The position numbers and the translations under genes are program-made. From assembly GCF_001540865.1 (NCBI RefSeq), contig NC_033621.1:19575683-19639682 (forward strand): a stretch of 64,000 nucleotides of DNA, written 5' to 3'. Of the stretch, positions 32,452 through 44,789 are shown piece after piece (the first letter of the stretch is position 1; every line of letters begins with the position of its first letter). Below the pieces are notes generated by a model, which saw only the letters and a list, made by a program, of their open reading frames with translations, searched no databases and had not been told where the DNA came from. This DNA is from Ananas comosus. Lineage: Eukaryota; Streptophyta; Magnoliopsida; Poales; Bromeliaceae.

Positions 32452-35400
32452 AGAAAGAGATTGCAATTAATAGCGGTTGAAAACAACCGTTCCAATGTAC
32501 GTAATATTATTATACAAATAAATCAAAGTCAGATTAATTATTCAACACTCTGCGCGGAACGTCGTTGAATGGTCTCACTCGGTGGCGTTTGCTTATTTCC
32601 AAATGAAGTACAAAAAAAAAAAGAGATAAAACAATGTACACTTAAGCTGTTTGGGACCACAAGAAACTACCATCTCCACGGAATAATATATACGACAAAA
32701 TATTTAAGGGCCCCTTTTGTTCACTTTATTTATTTTTTGAGAAATGGTTCGGTATTTTATTTAAAAAAATTTTAAAAAAAATCTTAATGGTTGATTAATA
32801 GAGAGTAAAGATGTAATTTTAATATTTAACAGGTAAAAGAGTTACTTCATTCAAGAATATTAATTTTTGTAATTAAACTATACAATATTTAAAGAAAATT
32901 TTAATTGATATTCTAAATTTATGCATTAATTTACACTAATTTTGAAAATGGATTGACTACCCAAATTTAGGCATTAACATAGGCCTTAATTTATGCATTT
33001 ATTTCAGAAAAAAATTTATTGTTTCTAAAATTTAGGCATTAAATTAATTTATAGGAATTTTAGAAATACTTCTATTTCTAAATACGTTGAATTTAAATAT
33101 TAAATATTAAATATTTAAAATCAAAAAATTGAAATTTAATTTAGAGGAATTTTGTATTACTATTTAAAAAATTTGTAATGTTGGTACATATTTTAATTCA
33201 ACATATTTAATATGTTTAAGAAACTTTTAAATTCCTATAGTTTAGGCATTAAGAAGGGTAGCACTTATTTTAAAAAATTTGAATGTGGGTAAAAAAATTA
33301 TAAATTAAATGTATTTAATATGTTAAAAAAATTAGAATTGTTCAACTTAAGACATTATTTTTGTATCACTAATTAAAAAAATTCGTAATGTTGGTAAATA
33401 TTTAAATTTAATATATTCAATATGTTTAACAAAATTATGAATTCATCGTAAACATTAATTTGAAATTACTAATTTTTTAAAATTGAATGCGGGCAAATAT
33501 TTAAATTCAACATATTTAATATGTTTTAAAAAATATAATAATTTTCTAATTTAGATATTAATTCTTTATCAATATTTAAAAATTTAATATGGATAATTAA
33601 TTAGAAATATAAGGTATAATTCAAATTTATTTTTAGAATAGAATTGTATGGACAAAATTAATTCAAATTTTAATAGTAAAAATTGATATTTTAAAATAAT
33701 AAGATCATGTATTGTAATTCAAAATATAAGCTGAAAACAAAATAAATTTGAAGTTTAGAATCTAAAAAGTATACAGAAACCTTCAATAAATCTAAATAGT
33801 ATAATGCAATTTAAACTTACCAATAAATAAATTTAGACTGTATAATTTAAATTTTATACCTATAATAAATCTCCACCATAGAATTTTACTAGAGTAAACA
33901 AAATTAGAATTATAGATAAATTAAATAAATTTATATTGAACAGATCTAGGCTATGTGTATATTTTGTCAATTTGATTAGTCTGTTAATTTGATTTTTTTA
34001 AATTGATTTTGACTCTTACCTTAAAATTTTTCAGTTTTTAGTCAATTTTTTAAATTTTAGTTTCTTACCTTTTGGTTTACCTTTTTAACTTTTATTATTC
34101 ATTTTAATAAAATTAGTATTAATGATTTAAAAAATCAGATTGAATCGATTGATTTGATTGGTCAGATCTAAACATATTCTAGCAAGCATCTGAGTTCAAC
34201 CAATTGAATTGAATAAGCCTAAGAACAATCCAGAACCATTAATGATAATAAACATTTTTAATAGAATGATAATTTAACCGTTAGAGCTAATATATATTTT
34301 AAATATAATTTTAAACATAAAAATTAAAAAGATTAAGATTACTAGTCAGAAAAAATATGGTTAGAAATTTAAATTCGATCCCGACTAACAATCGCAAAAC
34401 CTATTTCCGAACTCAACGGATTTGAAACATTCATATCCAAACCCAAAAAAGACCAATTTGTCGAAACCTAAAACCAAATCCAAACCCGAAGACTAGAACC
34501 AAATATAATTATTTCTCTTTACCATATTTCAAAATATTTTATATTAAACTTAAGTTTTTAAAATATAAATTCGAATATAATATTAAACTTTATATATGAT
34601 TCGGGTCGGATTCAAGGTGGGCACTTATAGACAATATCCATAGTTGGTCCACAAAATAAATTTTAATATATAACTAGTGTAGGGACCCGCGCAATGCAAC
34701 GGCTAGATAATTGAAGTAAAATTTTAAAATTTTAATAAAATTTATATCCACAGCTTATTGATGTATAGAAAGCTATACCATGTTAAGGATAGCCAATTTG
34801 TATGACTAAATTCAATTGATAAAAAATAAAATTATAGTTAGAAGCTTTTATAATTTTTTTAAAATCATCAAAATACAGTAAGAGACATATAATTTTATCA
34901 TATTATATACCTCTTGAACATTCCATTGTGAAAAATAAAAAAGAGCTAACTCTAGTTGAATCAAGTATCGCTGTCCAAGCATCAAAACAAATTAAGGACA
35001 CGAAATACATAAATAATAAATTAACGTATCTGGCTTAAAAGAATTTTGGGTGAGATCTCAAGTTTTAATCTTCACATCATACTTTTTAATCTACGAAAGG
35101 GATTTTATCCACAATAGTGCTTACTAAAAAAAATAGTCATAGGATGAAAATAAAACAAAAACATAAATTAAAAAGAAAACAAATATTTTTTTGGAGCACT
35201 TCTTCATCCACGCAAGCTTGCTCATCAAAACCTCATACATCTTTTTAATTTTCAACTGGTAGTTGCTTCCCGTGCCGAGTCACTTCTGGATTACCATTGC
35301 GACTTATGAACACACAACTCATCTGTATCACCAAACTACGATATTTAAACTGACACAGTCTTCCATCACATCAACCACAGAAACCCTAATTCTCAAATAA

Positions 35401-35640
35401 TTTGGATTTATCAAGAAGTTCCTGCGATCCTCGAGAAGCGAGCTCCCGCACAGTGTCCGCTTGAAGAAGAGGCTCAAGGCGCCGCTCGCCTCGTTACTGC
35501 GGGGTTACAAAACCTACTCACTACTATGGGGTAGAAGGATTAATGGCGGAGATGAATAGATTAGAGTTACAAAATCCACTCATTAGTAGAATATGGTGCA
35601 TGTAATTAAATATTGCACATTGAATTAATTAATTTAATCT
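32452..35640. other. AT-rich intergenic stretch
   Basis: No supported gene. Very AT-rich, with repeated TTTAGGCATTA and ATTTAATATGTTTAA phrases between 32900 and 33560 that suggest an old degenerate repeat. At about 34674 a segment TAGTGTAGGGACCCGCGCAA resembles plant Helitron 5' ends. Confidence 0.6.
35415..35515. other. GC-rich island, possible gene fragment
   Basis: About 100 GC-rich bases in AT-rich surroundings. The plus strand is open as KKFLRSSRSELPHSVRLKK. I do not recognise it and see no splice context, so function is not claimed. Confidence 0.25.
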
Positions 35641-35683
35641 CGAGATGGGTGCTAGAAAAACCACCATTGAAAGAGAAAGAGTT

Positions 35684-38343
35684 TGTAATATACCGAAAAT
35701 TCGGAAAATAAAAATGTCGAATTTTAGTCAAATTGACCAAAGTGCGAGGATGGTACACTTCGGAAAGTCCGAAGGTGTTAAAATGAGTAAAAGTGAGTTA
35801 CGGGAGGTTTTCGAGAGCTATAGAATCAAATCTGCATTCTGCAGTTTTGAGCTCTCGGGGACCGGTCCCTGGTGGGAGAGACCGGTCCCCGAACGCGTAT
35901 GAAGTGAGACAGCCGAAAAATCGGCTAAGTCCTGAGAAACCAGCTCTCGGAAACCGGTCCCTGCCTGAGAGACCGGTCCCCGAGAGACCGGTCCCCCAAG
36001 GAGAGACCGGTTGCACTGCGCGCAGCAGCTCTGGTTGCGCTGGGACGACCTTCGGGAACCGGTCCCTGAAGGAGAGACCGGTCCCCGGCTGCGCGAACTG
36101 CCCAGTTCGGGCAGTGTAATGAGATAAAAGCTGAGGGACTTATCTGCAAAAATGCATTATGTGGGTCATGTTTAGGGCTGAGAGAGCCTCTCCCTCTCAT
36201 TCCCTCGCACCCAAACTCATCCCTCTCTCTCTCTCTCTCTAGAAGACAAAGAAGGAGAAGAAGAAGACAAGGAAAGGAAGGAAAAGAAGGAGAAGAAAAA
36301 GGAGAAGAAGAAGAGGAAGTGAAGAAACTCCCTCTCCCTCATCTCTAGCTTGGAAAAGGAGAGCTTACATGGTGAGCTTTGAACCCTAATCATGGTAGAA
36401 CCTAATCTAGGGTTTGGATCAAGCTTAAAGTGGGTTTTATGGAGTATTTAGAGTCTTTGAAGCTTTTCTTTTGCTTCTTTAGAGATCAAAGCAATGGTTA
36501 AGCTCAAAGGTGAGCTTCAACCCACCTCTCATGGTGAAATCCAAACTAGGGTTTGGAATGAGCTATGAATGGTTTAGATGAACTCTTTAGAATATATTGA
36601 AGCTACTTTTGCTTCTCTTTGGGATCAAATCCTAGGTTTGATGATGCTATGGAGCTAGGGCACCAAACTTGGGGCTTTTGCTCATAGGGATTTCTAAGTG
36701 CAATTGACCCTCTAAAAACCTAATTGGGGGTATTTCCGACGCGTTGGTGCGCTCGGATTAACGTTACGAAAAGCCGATGAAAAGATATGAGCAAAATGAC
36801 CTATTAGGGTTTCGTTTTGCCGCAGGTAAAGAACGAAGGGTCTAAAAATCCCAAGAAAATTATCGGAGCACCTTTGAAAGCCTACGAGGTGGGTGGTGCT
36901 TCTCAAACTCGTTGAACTTCCCTCTATGCTTAATATGTCATTCATTTCAGCATATATATATGTTGTTGCATGCATTTTAGGGTAAAGTAATGATGAAAAT
37001 GTAATGTTGCATGATTGTGAGTACAACTTGCATAATATGATGAATGAGAACCTTATAAATGTTAAAACCCTATATGTATGCATGAGAGAAGATGTGAGTG
37101 CTAAAGTGAGCCAAAAGAACCGAGTGGCACAATGACATAGATCGAGTGGCATTTGAAAACGTAAAGTAAAGTGACACTAGAGTTAGTGTGAGCCAAAGAA
37201 CTAAAGTGATGTAAAGAATGATGAAAATGACAATGTGTAAAGTAAAGTAAAGTGGGGCAATAAGAACAAGTATTGTAACGAACAAGAATGCTAGAGTTAG
37301 CAAGAGTAAAGAAATGTAAAGAATGTGATTGCATGAGTTTGCAACATAAAGTGATGTAAAGAACACTAGAGCTAGTGTAAAGTCAAGATTGAACTTATAA
37401 ATCCTTTGAGTTAAGGATATGATCATACTTGCTATGAGTTCCGTGCTCGAGGGCGGTCGCTCCCCCTCGGGCGATGCGCTCCGGAGTTATGCATCACGGG
37501 TTGGAGTAAACCCGAAGGACGGTCCTAGCGGGTGAGTTCCTGCGATGATGGACTTAATGTGAAGCAAGTTAATGTGGCGAAACTCTCGGGTTAGCCTTGA
37601 GATTAAAGAATAAAGAACAAAGAGCAAAGAACAAAGAACAAAGTGTAAAGATAAAGAACGAAAGAATTTGCATAATCTGCATTTATTTAATGTTGAGCAT
37701 ACTCCTTGCTTTATTGTTCAGGCATATTAGCATCATGTATAGATTGGTTACTATTTCAGCTTATCCTTTCTATTATGCCTGAGTTAGTCCTAGTGGAAAA
37801 GTCGGTGATGTTGAGGCCGAACCCACTGGAAACTTTGTTGTAGTTCTCACCCCACTATTCCACAGAGCCGGTACCGAGCGAGCCGGCGAGCGACCGCGGT
37901 AAAGGAATCGCACCGTAGTCAGAGACCACCGGAGTTGGGTTACATTTTGATAGTAGCTACCCTATGTTCATCTTTTGTATTTGATGACTAGTAATGTAAA
38001 GAAAAGAATGTACAGCTTATTTTGAGGTAAATGTGATGTAAGAAAGAAATGATGAAATTATGTAATGAAATGCAAAGACTCCTAAATGTATGAGATGGAT
38101 GCAATGTATATGATCTAAAATGAATCATATTACTTGTGTATATGTTTAGTTTTCCTTTCTTTCACTAATGGCTATTGCTTACCATCGTGTAAGCCGTTTG
38201 TATATGTTTCCGCTAATACTTTTCTCCGTTGAGAAAAATGTACATGTGATGAGCCTTGGGCGGATAGGGGAAACTCTGTCCGTCCGGCGTCTGTTTGACG
38301 TGCTCGGGTCGGGCCAAATTGGTGTCGGTCCCGGGGCGTGACA
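35684..38343 (+). mobile_element. Large solo LTR (2.66 kb), gypsy-like
   Basis: From TGTAATATACCGAAAATTCG to CCCGGGGCGTGACA with perfect target duplication GAGTT (35679-35683, 38344-38348). The 3' tip resembles that of the Tekay-type LTRs. The U3 side carries about eight GACCGGTCCC-type units (35860-36090). A GA-rich stretch follows (36215-36330). No internal domains. Short frames within it are not considered genes. Confidence 0.85.
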
Positions 38344-38698
38344 GAGTTAATGAAGGAGGTCACGCCACGTTGGATAAGAAATCGAGGTTTAATATAGGGT
38401 TATAGATAATTTCTTAAAATTAAACTCATTTGCAATATTAAACAATTAAACAAAGAAAAAAGAAAATTATCTTTTAAGATCATATTGTCAAATAATTTGA
38501 AACTTTCCTTATATAAAATGCCGAAATATGAGAAGAAAGATAGAAAGAGAAAAAGAAAACTATGAGAGAGAATAAAAATTTTGATAATATAGTAGAGATA
38601 AAATTACTAAATTGCTCATATATTAAAAGACAAAAATACCCTTTTTCTTAGGTACCTGATAACCAGTACCTCTCGCAAAGTGACCTGCTATTGCAGGT

Positions 38699-38832
38699 CA
38701 CAATTTTATAAAAATTAAATCTAAGCTGTTGAATAGGAGTGAATGAACGGTAGCAAGAAAAAACGGTCACAATTTTAAAAAAAATTAAATCTGAGCCGTT
38801 GACTAAGAGTGAATAAACGGTAGCAAGAAAAA
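38699..38832. repeat. Tandem pair of about 65 bp
   Basis: CACAATTTTATAAAAATTAA and CACAATTTTAAAAAAAATTA head two units, each ending GGTAGCAAGAAAAAA. Confidence 0.8.
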
Positions 38833-38853
38833 ATAAGTATAGAAGTACTACTC

Positions 38854-38997
38854 TTTTTTTTTTTTTTTGAGAGATAGGTAGCATATTATTTCATTTAGAA
38901 ATAAGCTTATCTAGAAATGTGAATCAACTAGGATTCGAACTTGGTATCTCGGGTATTAACCATCAAATCCTTTGCCACTTGCGCTAGAGAACAATTG
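38854..38997 (-). mobile_element. tRNA-derived SINE
   Basis: Minus-strand copy with head AGCGCAAGTGGCAAAGGATT, B box AGTTCGAATCC and a long A tail (T run at 38854). No clear target duplication found. Confidence 0.8.
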
Positions 38998-39599
38998 GTT
39001 TTTGTTCACTTTATCGATACTTGAAAATGAAACATTGGAATTATGAAATTTCTTATTTCTCTTATCACAGAAATCTGACGCGACAGAAATTAACAATTTT
39101 TATAAAATCCTATAATCTCTTAAAATATAGGATATAGAAATGTAATAATCTCTTAAAATATAGGATAAAGAAACCCACCTCTCCCTCGATAATTTCTTTT
39201 CAAGAAAATTTAATATAAAAGACTAAAATACTCATGTGCAAATTTTATATTTATCCCAAAAATTTAAATTGAGTACAAGAGATAAATAAAGTTATGAATA
39301 ACTTAAATTAAGAAATATTTAAGTAGATTTTTATATTCAAATAGTTATAATTTTTATATTGTTCATTTAGTGCAAAACGACATTTTTTGGCCTTAATGTC
39401 CAAACTGCTGATCGAGTCAAACTGTGGATCGAGCCAAAATTTCTCCAATTTGTGATTCGACTCTTAGAATGACTCCCCATGACGTGATAAGGCAATAGGT
39501 TGAAGATGCATATGCTCAACCGGGTGCTTTCTCAATACCTAAAATGAACTAAACTCAGAACTTTAAAAGCGAATTCAGTTGAAATTAGAGCCAAGATAA

Positions 39600-40507
39600 A
39601 TATATTTCATTAATCGAGGTGAGTAAAGTTACGAGGATTGCAGTTCACCAATGCTCGAACTGTTAAAATCGGAATGGCGAAAAATAGATTCAGAAAATAA
39701 CTTAATGCAGGAAACGAAAAGAAAAAAGTAAAGAGCACACCGATATTTACGTATTTCGGCCAACGGCATACATCCACAGGTGAAGACGGAGCAAATAGTT
39801 TATTAATGTCGAAAGACGGAGTACAAAAAAATCTCACAAAAGATCAAAACTTAATTAGATCCGAAACGCAACAAACAACTCCAAAAGCGGCTTCTTTCTC
39901 AAACCCGTACGGACCAATAATGCCAACTCACCACCAATGCGCATGGCTTAATTAGAGCTCTGTATAAATAAAGGCTATGGCTCCTTGCTTTGCAATCCGC
40001 ACCATGATGCCGTTGCTACGTAGCCTCCAGCACAATCTCTTAGGCCCTCTAATTTGAGCTCCTTGTTAATTAGAGCATGGCCTAATTTCAGTGCACTGGC
40101 TTCATTAATTTTGGCTGCGGCTCCTTGACCGTACGGAATCAACATGCATTGCTTGGCTTAATTAGAGCATAGCATCTTAATTTGGTCGCGGCGTCATTAA
40201 CTTGACCGTAGCATGTATATATAATACATGTCTCCTAATTAGAGTCTAATTTTAATTCAATTAGAATTACACTCCTAATTATAATCCATATATACCAAAT
40301 TAAATCTAAATTATATATAATTTCAATTAGATTAGGATTTAACTCCAATTTAGATAACTACAAATGTAAACCAAATATAACACGAATTATAGAGAACCAA
40401 TGATTAAAACTCTAAAAACTACATGTTACTCCTAATAAGAAAATAGTAACTACTGAAAATAGAAAAAGATTTACAAGCGGTGGTCTAAATTGTATGCGAA
40501 AGAAAAA
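39600..40507 (-). other. Possible LTR remnant, minus strand
   Basis: Reversed, the stretch near 39750-39790 reads GTGGATGTATGCCGTTGGCC then GAAATACGTAAAT, reminiscent of copia LTR ends. The rest is AT-rich. Termini and target duplication were not found, so this is tentative. No gene is supported between 38998 and 40507. Confidence 0.3.
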
Positions 40508-40980
40508 CCCTTATTTAGGACTGGCAAATGAGCGAGTCGGCTCATATTCGGCTCGATATTCAACTCACACGAGCTCGGCTCAAAATTAAATGAGCGAAGT
40601 TTGAACAGAAAAAAGAAAACTCGAAATTTATTTCTAGCCGACCTTGATTATTACCAAGCTCGCTCGAATTAGGTTCGAAAAGCTCGAATATATATATAGA
40701 GTATTGTGCTAGAATGCTATCCATTGTCACCCATTTGATTTCGATAATAGAGCCTCAAATCAGCGATCGACACCATTGAATATGATCTATACTACTTGAC
40801 GTATTAAGAAACTAAATTTCAAATTCTTTCGACATCATTGGCCTAATGATCAAATTAAATGTTGCAAGATTTGTAATTTTAATGGTTGATATGAGGCGTT
40901 TCTTGTTTAATGGTATAAAGATATTCAAATTAATTAAATTTTGGTTAGAAAATTTTTTAAACTATTAAAAACATGATCTA

Positions 40981-43197
40981 TGTGAGATCCCTGGTGTACA
41001 GCTGTGGAGGCTTGTCGGCAGCTCTGGAGAGTGTCGGGACAAGTCCGAGTCGCGTTGGCGTCAAATAGACGCAAAACGGACTCCGTGCGACGCGAGGGCA
41101 GCTTATAGCGAAGAAATCTGCAAAACAACAGATTTCTCTGCTTGCTGTACCGGTACAACCAGCGTGGCTGTACCGGTACAACTAGCACGCACCCGCTTAG
41201 CTGCTCTCGGGTTGGCTCTTGTACCGGTACAGGAGCCCATGTACCGGTACAAGAGGGTAGGTAGAGGGCTAAATGGGTCATTTTATCCCTCGTTTGTATC
41301 ACCGACTCTCCCTCTCTCTATATAGGATGGTGTTGAGCTGAGAGAAAGAGACTTCTTGCTTCTTCTCTTTTCTCTCTAGGCTTGTTTGAGGAAGAAGCTC
41401 GGTTGGAAGGTTTGTCGCCGACGTCGCGCCGCGGGACCGTTCGAGCACACATTTTCGCCGGGGTAGCGCGAGGAGGCCGGGCGAGCGTGGGTTTTCACCG
41501 TTCTTGCTGTCGCATCGGGGCTTGGCGTTGTCGAGGTGGGTAATTCAGCATTTCCATTTGTTTTTGGGCAAGTTCTTATACTTCGAATTCAAGTGATGCT
41601 GTTTTGCTAAAATTCATCGTCGACTGTTAGTATTTCAGCTCATGCTCAACGCTGGAGCATCGGATTTCGACGATACTTGGTTTGCTGGATTCAGGACTTC
41701 GAGAGGAATCCAAGAAGCCCTTACTTGCTGGATTTGGTGAAGGTTAGCTTGGTCAAAGCTCTGTTTTGCTCTGCTGCTGTGGATTTTGGACTGAATTGAG
41801 GATTTTCGATATTTATAGTTGGAGATAGCTTGATTTCGGGACTTGGACTTTCTCAGTCGATCCAGTAGGTTGTTCCGCAGACGAGGGAGTTCCGTGTTGC
41901 CAGGGATTAGCGACCGAGGTGGGTTACATCGGTTTTGACTTCTAAGTTCTAATTGTCGACATGTATAAATTCTGATTTTTGGTATAATCTATTCTAGCTC
42001 GAATTCATGGATTATATTATAGATTGCAGATCTGAATTTGGAGCATGTGGTATTAAATTGAGTAGTTTATACATTTTGGACTTGGAATTGGAATTAGGAG
42101 AAAACCTACGATTTGGACCTGTCACTTGTTTAAACTGCCTGATTTAGCTCTAGGAGCCGTTATAAAATTGTACTGTCGCAGTATCCTCGAGACGAGTACT
42201 CCAGATAGTTTAGCATACATTTACACTCGTGCTAGTACGCCGAGTGAATTTTTACAGGGTCGTTTGGGCTGTTCCGAACTGTTGGGTGCCGTCAGGTTGA
42301 CGGTGGACCCGAATCGCCTTTTTGGCGACAGATTGTGCCGAGGGCACGTAAACGGTTGGTTGTTAGACCAGTTAGAGTCGGTTACTTGACTTTGACTTTT
42401 CAGAGCCTGTTTGAGCTCGACAGAGATACGCTGCATACTCGGTTGGGTAGCGCCCACGAGTGCCACTCCGGAGACGGGCTTTGTGCTTTTGCGTTGGTGT
42501 CGCTCATGCTGGTTGGACTTGCTCTCCACGGACCAGTTAGTGTGGAGGTAGCTGGATAGTCGTAACTGGGCAGGGACGGGTGTATTCACAGTCCCCGGGA
42601 CGGGTATGTTTACAGTCCCGATTGGATTGGGTCAGTTTTGACATTTCCTACAGTTGGTTAGCTTAGAGCAGGATGGTGTAGTGACTAGTAGCTGTAGAGT
42701 TCATTCCAGCATTTTTACTTTTACCATTGCTCCTTTCTGTAGACTTAATGGGTGGACCGATGTTGTTTTGGGCGGCACCCACTGAGGACTACTTGTTTTT
42801 ACAGTAGTTCTCACGCCCTGTTGTTACCCCTGTTTTGCAGAGCCACAGGTTTCGGCTGCTGCGCCTTCCGCGGATCAGGATCGAGGCAAGGGCGTCGCGA
42901 GTTAGAGCCCTACCCGCCGAGCAGAGCTAGAGGCACCCTACTGCTGGTAGTTGTTTTATTTCGAGCTTATGTACATGGTACTTAACTCGCCAGTACGAGT
43001 AACTCTGTATTTTGATTTTTGAACTATGTATATGAAGCTCAGTTTGTTTAGCTCTTGCTATTCTAGTAGCTCTCTACTACTGTTCGTAGTAGTGTATGAT
43101 TTATAGGTACAACAATCGCTTCGTATATAGAGGAAACTCCTTTGTATACGGCGGGTTTGTCGGCGTGCCCGGGGAACGAGACATCCGTGGCGTGACA
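40981..43197 (+). repeat. 5' LTR of Tekay element
   Basis: 2217 bp. Carries four TGTACCGGTACA-like palindromes (about 41147-41250) and a TATA-like CTCTATATAGGATG near 41312. Non-coding; frames within it are incidental. Confidence 0.95.
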
Positions 43198-43205
43198 GAT
43201 TAAGT

Positions 43206-43217
43206 TGGTATCAGAGC
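43206..43217 (+). promoter_or_regulatory. Primer binding site (tRNA-Met-i)
   Basis: TGGTATCAGAGC, 8 bases after the LTR end, is complementary to the 3' end of plant initiator Met tRNA. Confidence 0.9.
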
Positions 43218-43571
43218 TTAGTATTAGGTCGTTGGGACCTAGAAAACCTAAGTTTGGCAAATCTTAGGAAAGTAAGACGCGAGAGGCGTAATTTAATTCC
43301 GAAAATCAATGATTAGTTGTTCTAACTCCTCCAAGAGTGGGGTGAGTGACTGAAGGAGTTCCTGTTTTGGCCTGAGAAATTATGTTGGCTGCAGACGTCA
43401 TAATTTTGGAGAAAAACAGGGACCGCCTTCAAGACTTTCGTTGATTGGGTCGAGAGTGTTTGTGTTTTATCTGACCTTGATTTGTTTCTTGCAGCTATCT
43501 ATCGTCGCCGAGGTCGACCGTCGTTACGGGAGCGTGCCCAGTTGACGCAGGATCATGCTAGATCTTCCGAG

Positions 43572-44789
43572 ATGCCTGAGCAGGCAGAGCCGACTGCATC
43601 ACTAGAGGTGCGGGCACCCCTAGTTGTTGAGCAGAGAGCCCGACCCGAGGCGAGTGCGTCCCCGGAGTTGAGTGCACAGTTAGTCGCGCTGACAGAGGTG
43701 ACGAGGCGGCAGGGGGAGTTGTTGGAGAGGCTGTGCGAGAGGATAGCTCCGTCACCGAGTACAGTACCGAGAGCACCAGAGCAGGCCATTCCGCCTCCGA
43801 CTACTCCAGCATCAGCACCAGCCGCAGCTATGCCCCCACCAGTGGAGCTTCCTGCAGCGCAAGTTGCGCCTGCTAGGGGGCTGGTACAGTTGACAGAGGC
43901 CGAGCAGGAGCGGTGGACAGAGAGGTTGGCTCGTTTCCGCCTTTTCACTGAGGCCTGCGTTGTTGATGGCAGTTGCACTGAGGCCTGCGTTGTTGAGGGA
44001 TGGATCAGTGCGATGGAGAAGTTATTTGAGGATCTGTTCATTCTTGAGGCGGAGCAGGTGTCTTTGGGAGTCCATTGCTTGGCAGGTGATGCCCACGTCT
44101 GGTGGAGGAGAGTGAGGAGAGAGCAGGGACTGGTGGCACTGCAGCTGAGATGGGATGAGTTCTGTGGAATGCTGTTTGGGATGTTCTTTCCCAACAGTGT
44201 GAAGCAGAAGCTTGAGGAGGATTTGAGGAGGCTTCGGCAGGGAGATCGTCCAGTGCAGGAGTACATTCGGGAGTTTACTCGACTCCTGAACTGTGTGCCA
44301 TTTGTGGCTAGAGACGAGGCACACAGAGTGTACATGTTTGAGCAGGGGCTGAGACCAGACATTTTCAGGATGGTGCGGGCGCAGAGGTCGAGGACCTTGG
44401 ATGCGTTCATAGAGCAGGCTTTGTGGGTAGAGAGAGGTGAGGTGTCGCTTCAGGAGAGGACTCAGGCCGTGGGGCAGGGTCAGGACAGGAAGCGCCCATT
44501 TCCAGATGACGGAGGACAGTCGAGCAGCAGACGTCCGCCGAGGCCTCCACGATCACGCTCTCAGGGTCGTGGGCCTTCGGGACGTCAGCGTACCAGGGGA
44601 TCCCGTCAGCAGGGACAGACCCAGAGGACACCGCAGTGTGTGATCTGCGGGGGACCACACTGGCCCCGGCAGTGCGAACAGAGAGAGGGCAGGTGTTATG
44701 TTTGTGGTCAGCCTGGACACATGAGGGCAGCTTGTCCCCGAGCAGCATCTCCAGCACCATCATTAGCTTCAGCACCACAAGCACCTTAG
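43572..44789 (+). CDS. Gag polyprotein region (Tekay)
   Basis: First in-frame ATG at 43572 (MPEQAEPTASLEV). The frame is open further upstream from about 43482 without ATG, after a pyrimidine-rich TTCTTGCAG that looks like a 3' splice site. Central part VSLGVHCLAGDAHVWW and REFTRLLNCVPF match the Ty3/gypsy retrotrans_gag domain. A basic Ser/Arg/Gln-rich tail leads to CYVCGQPGHMRAAC (44694-44735), a CCHC zinc knuckle that packages RNA. It ends at TAG 44787-44789, where related elements read through; CAG to TAG is likely. Confidence 0.92.
   Translation: MPEQAEPTASLEVRAPLVVEQRARPEASASPELSAQLVALTEVTRRQGELLERLCERIAPSPSTVPRAPEQAIPPPTTPASAPAAAMPPPVELPAAQVAPARGLVQLTEAEQERWTERLARFRLFTEACVVDGSCTEACVVEGWISAMEKLFEDLFILEAEQVSLGVHCLAGDAHVWWRRVRREQGLVALQLRWDEFCGMLFGMFFPNSVKQKLEEDLRRLRQGDRPVQEYIREFTRLLNCVPFVARDEAHRVYMFEQGLRPDIFRMVRAQRSRTLDAFIEQALWVERGEVSLQERTQAVGQGQDRKRPFPDDGGQSSSRRPPRPPRSRSQGRGPSGRQRTRGSRQQGQTQRTPQCVICGGPHWPRQCEQREGRCYVCGQPGHMRAACPRAASPAPSLASAPQAP

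Noticed and set aside
36712..37426. Minus-strand frames of 118 and 146 residues
   Set aside because: Within the solo LTR 35684-38343; hydrophobic low-complexity translation without a recognisable domain.
39610..39837. 75-residue minus-strand frame with WPKYVNIG
   Set aside because: Looks like LTR-type sequence; not enough to call a gene.
42126..42985. Frames of about 75-120 residues, also at 49482-50341
   Set aside because: LTR sequence shared between 5' and 3' LTR; no protein motif.
43553..44410. 285-residue minus-strand open frame
   Set aside because: Lies fully antisense to the gag frame with clear gag and zinc-knuckle motifs; no domain of its own.
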